Of a stretch of 64,000 nt of DNA, positions 38,828 through 49,996 are shown one piece after another; position 1 is the stretch's first letter, and the number at the start of each line of letters is the position of its first letter. Made by a program: the position numbers and the translations under genes. The notes below the pieces were generated by a model. It was not told where the DNA came from. It saw nothing but the letters and a program-made list of their open reading frames with translations, and searched no databases. Source of the DNA: Allium sativum. Lineage: Eukaryota; Streptophyta; Magnoliopsida; Asparagales; Amaryllidaceae. Location: positions 160,095,579 through 160,159,578 of the forward strand of contig CM060926.1 in NCBI GenBank assembly GCA_030737875.1, in the 5' to 3' direction.

Positions 38828-41690
38828 TCAATTGTAATAGCATTGTAGATGATCGCTATTCCACGCCCTTGGGATTATTGCTCCATCTGTTGTCTTCAAT
38901 TTGAAAGTACCATCCAAGAGTTTCTGACTTATAACAAAGGGCCCTTCCCAGATTGGTCCGAAAACCCCAGTTCCAGTCATTATCTTCTTCAACACTAGAT
39001 CTCCGACTCCAAAGGTTCTTTGTTTGACCTTCGAATTAAAGTGTCTAGCAACCTTTGGTGGGCAGCGACTCTCAGTTCTGCCTCAGTTCTTCTCTCTTCG
39101 AGTAGGTCAAGTGCTTCGAGCTGCAACTTCTCATTCTCTGCCTGGTTGAAGTGAATTCTGCGGTGAGTAGGTACTTCAAGTTCTACTGGAATCATAACTT
39201 CGGACCCAAAGGCTAGGGAGAACGGAGTATGCCCTGTCGCAGTTTTTTGGGTTGTGCGATACGCCCATACTGCAAGTGGAAGCTTGTCTACCCAACTACC
39301 TTTGGCTTTTTCAAGACGCTTCTTGATAGTTGATTTTATGATTTTGTTCACTGCTTCGACTTGCCCATTGGCCTGCGGATGGGCAACTGCTGCGAAACTC
39401 TTTAGAATCTTGTACCAGGTACAGAAGCTTTTGAATTCATCGCTTTCGTTTTGTGTTCCATTGTCTGTGATTATCTTCTGTGGCACACCGAATCTGCATA
39501 TGATATTCTTCAAGACGAAGCTGATCACCTTTTTTGAAGTGATGGTGGCCAGTGGCTCTTCTTCTGCCCATTTAGTGAAGTAATCAACAACTACAATGGC
39601 ATATTTGAAATTAGACTTTGCTGTAGGGAGTGCTCCAATTAAGTCATTGCCCCAGAATGCAAACGACCACGCACTGACCATTTGGGTCAATTCCGTAGAC
39701 GGTGCTTTAGGAATCTTCGCGAACCTCTAACATCGATCACATTTCTTTGTGTAAATTGCGGAGTCTAAGTTTATATCAGGCCAGAAATAGCCGTATCGAA
39801 GAATTTTCTTGGCCAATGTCTGTCCTCCTGTACGACCTCCACACTCCCCCTCGTGAAGTTCTGCTAAGATGGCCCTAGATTACTGTTTAGTCACGCATCG
39901 AAGCAAAGGCATAGAGAAGCCCCGCCTGTATAGACGACCATCCTAAATGAGATATAAAGATGCTTTTCGGAGCAATCTCTTCCGTTTCTTTGAATCATGT
40001 GGGAGCTCTCCTCTGAGGAGATAGTTTTGGATCGGAGTCATCCATGAGTCTGGGTCTTTGGCAGTTTCCATGATCCAATCTATGTCATTATCATCAGTGC
40101 TAGGATTTGAGAGGACTTCAACAGGAACTAGCCCCAGCATCTGAGCATCTCCTGTACTAGCAAGTTTGGCAAGTGAATCCTCTTTCATGTTTTCTTCTCT
40201 AGGAATGTGAGATATCATGTAGTATTCCAGGCCATCGAGAAGTTCCTTAACTTTGGATATATAAGCTGGAAGATTCCCTCCTTTGGTCTGGAACTCTCCT
40301 CGGACTTGAATACCACAAGTTGCGAGTCACTGAAGATTTGTAAGGCTTTCAAGCTCAACTCTTTCGCGATTTTAAGCCCAGCGATTAGTGCCTCATATTC
40401 TGCCTTGTTGTTCGTTGTAGGGAATTCCAACCTTATAGCACAGCATATTGATCGGCCTTCAGGGATTTCTAGAACTATCCCTGCCCCGGCACAATAATCA
40501 TTCTTAGCCCCATCAACAAACAACTTCCATCTGGTTATTGTTTCAATAGGTTCTTCCTTCTCCTCCCCTCTATCTGTGAATTCTGCGATGAAATCAGCTA
40601 AAGCTTGCCCATTGATTGCTCTTCGAGGATGGTAAGTGATGTCATATTGACTAAGTTCAATATTCCACTTTAACAATCTTCCCGAAGTTTCTAGACGAAA
40701 TAAAACTTTCTTTAAAGGTTGATCCGTGAGGACTCTGATAGAGTGGGCTTGGAAGTATGGCTGGAGTTTCTTTGAGGCGATGAGTAAACTGGCTTCTCCA
40801 ATTTAGGATAATTCAGTTCTGCCCCGGTAAGTCGCTTACTAATGTAATATACCGGTCATTGAACCTTATCGTCTTATCGAACTAGAGCTACGCTTAAGGC
40901 GTGAGATAAAACCGCCAGATATAGGAATAAGTTTTCTCCATCTTTTGGCTTTTATAACATTGGTGGTGATTCCATGTGTCTGATCATCTCCTCGAAAGTT
41001 GCTTGGCATTCGGTAGTCCATTGGAAATCCTTCTTCCCCTTCTTCAGTGCATCAAACAGTGGAATGCACCTGTCTGTCGCCTTTGAAATGAACCGACTCA
41101 AAGCAGCCACCTATTTAGACTCTGAAGTTCTTTCTTTGTTTTTGGAGCGTGCATCTCTCGCAAAGCTGAGACCTGAGCGGGATTGGCCTCGATGCCCCTG
41201 GCATTGACCATAAATCCAAGAAATTTTCCAGATGCGACTCCAAATGAACATTTAAGCGGGTTCAATTTCATTCCATACTTTCTGAGAACGTGGAACATTT
41301 CAGCGAGATTCTCCAAATGATCTTCTGCCTTCTTGGACTTAACCAGCATGTCGTCAACATATACTTCCATGGTTCTACCAGTTTGTTCTTTAAACATTGC
41401 ATTCACGAGACGCTGGTAGGTTGCTTCCACATTTTTCAATCCGAACGGCATGACCTTGTAACAGTATAAGCCCAGATCTGTTATGAAGCTCGTGTTTTCC
41501 TAGTCTGGCTTGTGCATCATTATTTGGTTATACCCCGAATAAGCATCCATGAAAGATAGAAGCTCGTGCCCTGCAGTTGCATCAACAAGTTGGTCAATCC
41601 TGGGCAGTGGTAAACTTTCCTTTGGGAATGCTTTATTGAGATCAGAATAGTCGATACACACTCGCCACTTTCCGTTGGTTGTGTTGCCAG
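38828..41690 (-). pseudogene. Tat-lineage Ty3/gypsy pol fragment (RT, RNase H, second RNase H, integrase)
   Basis: Read from 41690 leftwards. RT starts at NGKWRVCIDYSDLNKAFPK and has VMPFGLKN and the active site VYVDDMLVKSKK (near 41360). A single stop interrupts it near 41500. A degraded connection and RNase H follow to about 40680. The additional archaeal-type RNase H typical of Tat elements (40215-40676) has WKLFVDGAKND, GAGIVLEIPEG, TNNKAEYEAL and SDSQLVV. The integrase zinc finger (about 39850-39730) ends in CDRC with a stop after it. The core is at 38995-39690 (DYFTKWAE, DNGTQN, HPQANGQVE). The C-terminal GDLVLKK and WEGPF region ends with the TGA at 38828-38830. LTRs, gag and protease are missing here. 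The truncation at 41690 coincides with a CCAGTATATTAATTGG motif. Confidence 0.92.
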
Positions 41691-41702
41691 TATATTAATT
41701 GG

Positions 41703-43713
41703 GCGTAGGTATCTCCTGAGACCCAGGTGCCCTCGTAAAATGCTTTACTAAACAATCTAGGGGTATATTAATTTGTTTGAATGAGGTGCGTAGCGTATAC
41801 TGGGATACCAAGTCCAGCATATTAAATAGATAAATAAGGAAGTTATCATAGAAATATATGTTACATCGATTTCAAGGGCAATCAGGGCTTTGCTTTCTCT
41901 ATTCTGGTAGCTAGTTCATCATAAGTCAGAAGAGGTAAACGAAGAATATTGATGCTGCCTAGATCGGTTAGCATTCACACTTCTCGATTTCGCTACCCCT
42001 TTTGATAGATATGAACCACAGAGCACATTCCCTTGCTTAGCCTTCCTGAATTGGCTTAACAGCTTATCAATCGGGAAATCAATCCTTACCTTATTCGGAA
42101 AGTATCTTTGACCAGATAGCACCCGGAATTCTTTATTAGAAAGATGCGTTCTGACTTACTGAGCTGCTCCGACTTACCGATAGAAAAGCAGTCAACCAGA
42201 CCCCCAATTACAATTAATAGGCTCCCGTTGTTTGTTCTTACCCCGGAATAACAAGACTTGCTCTGCTCGTTCATCTGTAGTAATATCACTTCCCTGCTTG
42301 AGATCCTATAGCCATAAACTGCCTCATCTACGTCCCTATGGTAGATGCGAAGGGTTCAGAATATCAGACTGGTGGCTAAAGCACTACCACTAAAGCACGA
42401 CCAATAGTTGGTCGTTGGAAGCATTCAAGCAGAACATAGTTCAAATGGTCAGGAATCAGTACCTGCTTGTGCCAATGACTACTGTCGTGCCTATTACTAG
42501 TCCAGACTCGGTGTATGAACCAAGCATTCGTTGACTTTGGCATAGATTAGGTCCCCGGATTAGACAGAAATCAATACCGAAATTTCGAGCTTGTAGATAC
42601 TTTTCTAAGCATAACTAAAGAAAGCGTATTCGCAAATTTGTGATATTAAAACATTTGCTATGGCCAACTCTCATACATCGCTTGCTTCGCACCTCGCGAG
42701 GGGGACCCGGAAGGTATACTGGTACCGCATTAGCCACTATTAGAAACCCCGGATCACTCCGTTTCACCTTTACTAAACGGAACAAAGAAAGCAGGCTACA
42801 ATAAGCTAAGAACGAGGCGCCTAGGATACCAAGGCCACCTCTTTCGACCGTACAGCTAACGCAATACCTCTTACGAGGGCTCTATCGACCCCGATCAATT
42901 GGGGGAGGTAGCGCAGCTGTTCTATTCTTCGACCAACGGGAGAGAGGAAGACGGATGTTGTACGGATGTTGGACATAAGGGATGTTGTTTGGCCCTATCA
43001 TACTGGGACGAATGTTACAAGGTGCGTAGCGAAACCAGCCAATGCTACGCACCTGAACAAACTATTTACCCTTGGTACGGCCGGCCTATAGATATAGAGT
43101 AGAGCACTTTGCTATATATCCTCACACAGGTAGCAGACTCACATGGAAAGCAACCTCTTTTTACGGGAGGACTCAAAGGTCAAATAATATGATGCCGTCA
43201 GGGAAGCTGCTAAGTTTACTACTATTGGTCGTAAGACCTAAGGAAACAATGTGGTATCCTCATATCACATAAAAAAGCGGATACGGATGCGTATTGTTCA
43301 GAGCTGTTGTGGACATCAATTCGTGGGTGTCGAACTCTTATCGAGAGATGCGATATCCTATAAGTCTGAGAACATTAAACCAAGCGGAATCAACAAATTA
43401 GCCGTACTCACTCTACTCGTGTTCACTCGTGTTCTTGCGATCGTGCCTATTACTTACCCAAAGAGCTAAATTGGGAATGACTCTTCATTTTAGTCGCTAC
43501 ACACCTTTATACAAAGAAAGCCTAAGGTTTGGCATTACGCGAGTCATTCCTATTACCCGCTGCCCCTAGCAATTCAACCATAGTGCTCGGCCTAAGCCGG
43601 GATATAAGAACCGTTTCCACTGCCTGCATCGATATTCAGGCTGAAGGAGAGTGCTCACGGCTTTAGTCTGAGGGGAGTTATTCCAGGTAGTGATATAACA
43701 TGAGGGCACCCTA
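41703..43713 (+). other. No recognisable gene
   Basis: Mosaic DNA with both dispersed motifs (41763, 41785, 43021) and short frames on both strands (41919-42289 minus, 42899-43469 plus) that show no family motif. Confidence 0.4.
43021..43053. repeat. Inverted pair of the GGTGCGTAGC motif
   Basis: GGTGCGTAGC (43021-43030) and GCTACGCACC (43044-43053) form a perfect 10-bp stem with a 13-base spacer. It is the only place where the dispersed motif is inverted against itself. Confidence 0.75.
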
Positions 43714-43992
43714 TTGATGTTCTATTGGCCGTACCCTATCCATATCAATATGATGAGGGGTGTGAACTCCCAACGCTTGTTGCCGGCTCCCGCTGCCGAG
43801 ACTAATCTCCTAGACGTAGACGAGGCACACAGCCTAGACAAGGCGACCTTCACACAATCCATAGCCGAATATGATGCCCAAGACCTGAGGGTTGAAATCA
43901 TCCGGCAAATGCCCTTGTTTAGTGCCTTGATCCAACGGGGGATTGGCTGGGACGGGGAGCGCTTACTAGAATTAAGAAATAAGATCTTTTGA
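43714..43992 (+). CDS. Hypothetical 92-codon frame ending in a stem-loop
   Basis: The frame begins MMFYWPYPIH and continues in an acidic, Leu/Ala-rich sequence (DVDEAHSLDKATFTQSIAEY region, IIRQMPLFSALIQRGIGW region). No family is recognised. Its last codons and the stop fall in the loop and left arm of a strong hairpin (43961-44008). Such stem-loops stabilise mitochondrial mRNA 3' ends, so this may be a mitochondrial ORF. The coding status is uncertain. Confidence 0.3.
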   Translation: MMFYWPYPIHINMMRGVNSQRLLPAPAAETNLLDVDEAHSLDKATFTQSIAEYDAQDLRVEIIRQMPLFSALIQRGIGWDGERLLELRNKIF

Positions 43993-44008
43993 CTTAATTC
44001 TAGTAAGC
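43961..44008 (+). repeat. 16-bp perfect inverted repeat (possible mRNA 3' stem-loop)
   Basis: GCTTACTAGAATTAAG (43961-43976) pairs with CTTAATTCTAGTAAGC (43993-44008) around 16 bases. A second pairing, GGAGCGCT (43956-43963) with AGCGCTCC (44019-44026), can extend or compete with it. Confidence 0.8.
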
Positions 44009-44286
44009 TAGGTATCATAGCGCTCCTTTTAGTCGCTCCTCTGGAAGAGGTCGCCTAAACTTCTGGTGCCTGGAACTCTGATTCTGCACGGGACCTGTGG
44101 AGGGGGAAGAACTCATCTCCTGGCATGATTGATTAGCAACTGTATAGAAGGAAAAACTCAGGGGAGGTTTCCTACCGATTCAAGCTGGCTAGCAATCTAT
44201 GACATCAAACGGGTTTTTCATTCTATTCCTTCTCTCATGTAGCACATCATTTTAAAGGTGGCTCCAGAGCCCTGGGTTGTCCATGA

Positions 44287-44547
44287 ATGGCCTCTGCGAT
44301 AGAGCTCCATGGTTCCGGTAATCTAGCAAATAGAGGACATTTTATCCCTTCTCCTTCAGGAGGTGTCAAATGTGATGCTGTACCTGGTCGTCTTTCCATA
44401 TCATATCAGGAGGGTTTGGGTCCTGGATCCGGAGCCCCAAGTGGATTTAACCCACCAGCTCCACTTCCTCCGCTGGCACGAAGACTCTTTTGCCATCAAT
44501 GTGCTTCTGGAATCTTCCTCCACGGCGGAAACTACCCTTTCCAATAA
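44287..44547 (+). pseudogene. cox2: Chimeric frame with a cox2 sliver
   Basis: Within an 86-codon frame, 44350-44394 encodes SPSGGVKCDAVPGRL. It resembles the PSLGVKCDAVPGRL segment of cytochrome oxidase subunit 2, which carries one of the conserved copper-site region cysteines. The codons before and after are unrelated to cox2, so this is a short recombined piece and not the gene. Chimeric frames that contain pieces of respiratory genes are typical products of plant mitochondrial recombination. Expression is unknown. Confidence 0.55.
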
Positions 44548-45544
44548 CTAATGCTGCTCTGGCTGATGCAACAATTGCATTTCAAGCTTCTATTGATTTT
44601 TCACCTTCAAAAGACTAAAAGAAAGACTTTATGTGAATGGACCATAATGTCTCTCCCTATAGAAGACAGAAGATAAGAGCTAGCGATTGAGACAGCTGCG
44701 GGACGGACATCTATTTAAAGAAGCGATTCACCGATAAAGACAAGAATAGACCACTGGGTACCACAAAAACGATTATCATTGCCAAATATTAGGTATAGCT
44801 TCCAAAATTTAGCAAAGCCGAAATCCAGTTATTCCTGGCGAATAGATCCCGAAATCGTTACAAGTGGATCGAGACAAGCAAGGTGTGCTTGCATAAGAGA
44901 AAACAGTATGGGATCACTGACATCAGTAAAATACCTTACTAGTTCCTGCGCGTATCTGGTCAATTTCATTTAGTAAAAGGGTTCCGTGATATTGTAGTGC
45001 CGTCAGTCGTAGGTTTTGATTCCGTTGGGGTTTTGGGAGTTACAACAGGCATTCTCAACAGGAGCTTCGTGTGATTGTTGAGCTCTGAACATTGCTGAAG
45101 TTCCTCTTCCCCAGAACTCCGCAGCGCTGCTTTAGGTACTTTAATTCGATCTGGGCTCTCTTCTTGGAAGCGCAATGGAAGCGGTACCATCTATTCTGGC
45201 CTCTAGTATTGATTTCAATTCATGACAGAGATTCTACATTTGGAAAGCGTTCTTCAATAGCTGACTTGATCGTACAAGAATGTTATTCCGATCACCGATC
45301 ACTTTATTTTGAATATAATCTCAATCAGAAGTATATAGCATCATGACTACTAGCATTCTAAGAGGGCAGTCTACCACAAGATCTAGTTTGAGCCTGGTGG
45401 AGCCAAAGCTGGGTTGGTTTGGCCTTTGAATATAAATCCCCTCCTTACCTTAGTTCGTTGAGCTCAGGAAAGAATTTCCGGAAGTCATATCGGCCAGATA
45501 GATTTTTGCCTGGCTCCATATCGGTATACACCACCTCTTTTATT
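44548..45544 (+). other. No recognisable gene
   Basis: Short frames (44779-44973 plus, 45092-45346 plus, 44966-45190 minus) with no identified motif. Confidence 0.35.
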
Positions 45545-45985
45545 CCATAAGAAGCGGGAGCCTTCGATTTTGCATTGAAGGGCACTCAACCAGGTAACCT
45601 AACCATCAAGAACAAGTATCCACTTTGATTGCAGACTTGTTTGACTGAGCGCTTCATACTTCTCGAAGTTGGATCTATGGTCGGGCTACTACCAGGTGTG
45701 TATCGCAGAAGGAGACGAGCAAAAGACGACCTGTATGACAAGCAAGTCGACTTCGGCGCCCTTTTTTGGTTATTTTGGACTCACCAATGCCCCTGCCACG
45801 TTCTGCACCCTCATAAATGAGCTATTCCACCCGTACTTAACTTAAACGACTGGTGGTATACTTTGACCGTGAGCTATAGCCAGTCGTTAAACGACCACGT
45901 ACGTTAGCCACCTCTTTAGGTATTAAGGTCTCGAATAGCCTCTATGTAAAGAAAGAAAAGGACTCCTTTGGTAATATCATGTTGG
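45545..45985 (+). pseudogene. Ty3/gypsy RT fragment, different family
   Basis: Across several frames the order SGSLRFCI, NKYPL-like, [27 protein letters not shown] (45780-45835), VVYFD-like and SLYVKKEKDSFG (about 45935) matches the fingers-to-palm part of gypsy RT. Frameshifts and stops are frequent. It is not the chromovirus family at 46486 nor the Tat copy at 38.8-41.7 kb, judging by the NAPATFC-type palm sequence. Confidence 0.8.
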
Positions 45986-46480
45986 AATACTTTCGGAGAT
46001 CGCTTCGCACCTAGGCAGGCGCCAGGGTATTCATTCCTAAACTATTTGTCACAAGGCGACGGAGAACAAATGGACGCAAGCATAGTTGAACTAATTGGGC
46101 ATAGTATTCAAGGTCAGCAAATCACAGACCCGTGGTAACCTCCAATCTATGAAATGTCAGGGAATCAATTTCTTTATTTCTGTCAAAGAAATGCCTAGAA
46201 TCGGGTGGGAGCAATGTAAAAAATATCAGCTTATATTCCACTTTCGATTGAAGATCGGGGGTCGAGATTTCGTGCCAGATCTATAAACAGAGCCAGTCCC
46301 ATCCTTTGATTCTTTGTCTTTCTCGGGAAGCGCCTTTGCCCATTCCTCCAATGAGTATTCTAGCTTCGACCGGTTGGAGTGAACACCTCCTTCGTCCCTT
46401 GTTAGTTGTCGCAAATTAATATACTGCGCCAAGCAGAGTGAATGAATTTCCAGGGACCTATCTATCAGGGATCTCGATTC
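45986..46480 (+). other. No recognisable gene; last part of the mosaic
   Basis: Contains a CTTCGCACCT sequence (46003) and the last AATTAATATACTG motif (46414-46426). It ends at the target duplication of the young LTR element. Confidence 0.4.
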
Positions 46481-46485
46481 ACATG
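46481..46485 (+). repeat. Target-site duplication, left copy
   Basis: ACATG, repeated at 58273-58277 directly outside the other LTR. Confidence 0.9.
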
Positions 46486-46750
46486 TGTAACACCCCGCGA
46501 ATTCTATAACTGTGAAATTAACAAATTAAAGTATAATTAATTTCAAATCAAAGAACTAAGGGAAACGGGATACGCCATTGCGTTCGTCTCGGAAAAATAC
46601 GCGAAATAGAGTCCGAGTTTTCGAAAAACGGAGTCCGTATGAAGAAGATATAGCCTTCGGAAGTTTCTGAATTAAATTTAAAATTCAAACAGAATAAAAC
46701 AATTAAAAATTCCGAAGTGGGGCCCAATGGGCCAGGCCCGCCTGACGCAC

Positions 46751-46837
46751 CCAGGTCGACTGGGCTGTCGACCTGGTCTAACCAGGCCGACAGGCCTGTC
46801 GACAGGGCTGTCGACCTGGTCCAGAGCCAGGTCGAAC
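46751..46837 (+). promoter_or_regulatory. GTCGAC cluster in the 5' LTR
   Basis: CCAGGTCGAC (46751-46760) and GTCGACCTGG (46767-46776) pair around a 6-base loop. Further GTCGAC cores start at 46798 and 46810. Pairs are spaced 12 bp. The cluster lies about 180-240 bp upstream of the TATA box. Confidence 0.6.
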
Positions 46838-46993
46838 CCAGTCTAACCCGGCTGGCCTATTCTCTGTTAGTCGATTTTCTGTGGTCTGCTTTGTCATTAG
46901 GGCTAGGTGGCAGGTTCTAATTGGTCTCTCTTGCGAATGAATGGCTACGATCAATCCAGGCAACATCGATGGCTCTAATCAATTCATAAACCC

Positions 46994-47001
46994 TATAAAA
47001 A
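46994..47001 (+). promoter_or_regulatory. TATA box of the 5' LTR
   Basis: TATAAAAA in ACCCTATAAAAAGGACC. The same box lies in the 3' LTR at 55459-55466. It would drive the element's genomic RNA. Confidence 0.65.
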
Positions 47002-49809
47002 GGACCCTAGACTAAACCCTAATCTATTCATTCATAAATTAGAACAAAGCCGCCATGTTGTTGAGGAGCGTCTAGGAGTAGCCACCAAATTGGAGAGAAG
47101 ATTAGGAGGAAAGTTCTAAAGCCTAAAGCAATTCAAGCAACCTAAACAAATCAAATCAACGCCTACGCCAAAAGGAGTCGCATCTCTAAATTCCTAAATT
47201 AGAGAATTCGCCACAACGATTGTAAGTAGAGTATTACTTTGGTATGAACAAATAATTGTGGTGGTTTGTATGCTTGAATTGTGGCAATAAAGTAATTCAT
47301 ATTTGTGCGTTCTTATCAATTTGAAATATTATATACGTTTGGGTATTCTTGAATTATGTTATTCAATTATAAAGAACTACATGCGGTAGTTCTATGCAAG
47401 TATACGTTTGGAATATTTCGCAAATTATGTAATCCATGTTGAAGCTACATGTATGTAGTTGATTTAAATTCATGCAAGTTTGGGGCTTTGCTACTATGCC
47501 ATCATAATGTGTATTTTTATACAAACGTCATTTTTATGAAGTAATTGGAATAGGTTTGGGTTATCATAATCCATATGAAATTATGTTGAAAATTGGGCAT
47601 CATGTATTAAGCCATGCTTTTGTACTAGAAAACCTATTTGCAAACTTATGAATATGGCTAGGCTATGAATGATATTTGGCATAATTGAAATCCATGTTTA
47701 AGTCTATCTTGTTTACAAGAATTATATGATGACATATGTGGTACATAGCTAGGTTAGGCTCAAAAATCCCTTTTTGTAAGTTTACATGACTAAAGTAAGA
47801 ATCATGATTTCATGTTAGAAATATTTATGCCACGGTTATGTGAACAAATTTAACAATACTTATGCCATGCTTATGTTTGATATTATGCCCTGCTTATGTT
47901 TGACATTATGCCATGCTTATGTTAGAAATATTTATGCCATGCTTATGTTTGACATTATGCCTGAGATAAAAATATAGGTTCATGTTGTAGTTAGGCCTAT
48001 GTGTCAATAGTGATATTCTTAACATAACTACAAGTTCACATGCTTTGATTCATGTCACCTATGCTTTATGACCAAAGTATATGTCACTACTATGCAAGTA
48101 CACCAGTTTCTATTTTGTATTTCCAACGTCATATTGCAAGTTCATGCGCTCACCTTCCCCTCTTTGTGTATGTAATCACGCTTTAAGCCTCCCCTTTTCG
48201 CATGGCTAAGTTGCGCTTTAAAAGGCTAAGCCCAATATATATATAATAAACGGACGTGTTAAACGGGGGAAAATAACGTTGGGTTCAAATCACTAATGAA
48301 TGAAAATATAAAATAGAAGGGCCCAAATTCAGGTATGGGTTGGGCCCACGATTGGTGTAACCTTTACACCATTAACTTAATAATTGGCCGCAAATATTTA
48401 CATATAAGAAAATAAAGAAGAAAGACAAAATATGTAAGTGTAGAAAATACGATGTGTTTAACCCGAGGTTGGATTGAGTTGTGATGTAAACCTGCCCGGA
48501 ACCGCCCGGCTGTCCAGTAGTCACAACAATACCTATCCAATGTGGGAGGTTAAACATGGAGCCCAATAAGGACCCGAGGTTAGACTGAGTTGTGGCGTAA
48601 GACTGCCCGGAACCAACCGGCAACAGGCAGCCACAACAATACCTGTCTAATGTGAGAGGTCAGGGCCTTAATAAGACAATTAAGGCTGAGTCAGGATTGT
48701 TAGGATTAAGTGAACTAAAGACTTAATCAAAATGGAACATGCTAAACTAAACGGACTGGTGGGGGTTAGGTTAGAAAACACTTAACCAACTTAGCATGTT
48801 GGCTAGAGATAGGAAACCTAGTAACGGGGGACCCTTTTCAGCAGTAACCCTAGAAGGTGTATCAGGATACCCTGAAACTAGGCAGGGTGGGGCACGATTA
48901 CTGGGCTGATTGTAAGAGGTCAAATCGACGGCGGTGGTGTAGCAGTGTAGGTTCTAACGGGGTGCGGGCGTGCACACACTCCGGCGCAGAAAAATAAGGC
49001 ACTGGACACCAGTAGCATACCTGTGCACTCTAAGATTGTGTCGGGTTGCCACTATGGGACTTGATACACCCCATGGTGGGACCAGCATAGGTAACTACAA
49101 CATCGGGGGCCGTAAGACACATGTAACTATGCGAGTAGGAGCCGATCATCATTGAATGGATCACATCACCCTGATTACGGGGTGCCAGTTGGAAACTAGT
49201 TTATATGGGTTCAGAGATTAACATGGGGTACGATAGTATATTCGACCCTAGACAACTTAACCAAGTTTATAGTGCTTGCCCACTTCTTGTTTATACTTAT
49301 CATACCCAGTTCTTTATTCATAGACAAAATAGTACTAGACTTACTCAGGCTTTATGTCTGACTCTACTTTTCTTTCGTCTTCTTTTCTTCCGTTCCCCCC
49401 CCCCCCAGGTCCACAAGGAGGGAACACAGCAGCTTGACCAACCTTAACATCCAGCTTGAAGAAGAGAAATGTATTGCTTGGACTTTTTCGCTTTGAACTA
49501 TGGCTTTGGACAATCCACTATGGGGCTTTTGCAGTTTATCTATGTTTTATTTATGCTTCTTTAAATAATGTACTCAAGACAGATTATGAAAGTGTTATGT
49601 TATGTTTTTGGAAAAAGATGTAAGACAATCATGGTGATGTTTTGTAACACGTATTTGACTTTATGAAATAAAGTTTGTTGTTTTTCCGCTGTTTACAAAT
49701 ATGTGTTCTTATATCTGTCTTGTATATCTGTGACTTATACTTATAAACCTCCACCAAAATTAGGGCATTCCCTTTGAGAGTGACCCTAACGGAGGTGAGG
49801 TGTTTCACT

Positions 49810-49821
49810 TGGTATCAGAGC
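49810..49821 (+). other. Primer-binding site of the young chromovirus
   Basis: TGGTATCAGAGC two bases after the LTR end, complementary to initiator Met tRNA. Confidence 0.95.
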
Positions 49822-49996
49822 ATAGGTTTACCAGATAAGATAAAAAGTTTTGAAAAATTATTTTCAAAAAGGAAATTTAAAGAAGCATTTTTAAAAGAAA
49901 AATATTATTTTATTTTAAAAAAGGCAAAGTCCACTCCCCAAAGCCATAGGTACTATCTCTTATCCTTCGTTTTGAATCTATCATTTTTGTTTCAGC

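Larger units (their letters stand above)
46486..49807 (+). repeat. 5' LTR of the young chromovirus (3322 bp)
   Basis: TGTAACACCCC...GAGGTGTTTCA, matching 54939-58272. Within it are the GTCGAC cluster (46751-46837), a TATA box (46994), a 23-bp repeat built on TATGCCATGCTTATG (47861-47965) and a 111-bp direct repeat module starting CCCGAGGTT (48462, 48573). A TTAAGT/ACTTAACC unit lies near 48707-48795. A single diverged copy of the CCCGAGGTT module is at 4523 in element 1. Confidence 0.93.

Noticed and set aside
42899..42960. GGTAGCGCAGC resembling the start of a tRNA gene
   Set aside because: No matching acceptor stem, anticodon arm or TTCGA loop could be found downstream.
43251..43469. 72-codon frame in the mosaic as a mitochondrial gene
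   Set aside because: No family motif is visible and it overlaps other short frames. Not supportable from sequence alone.
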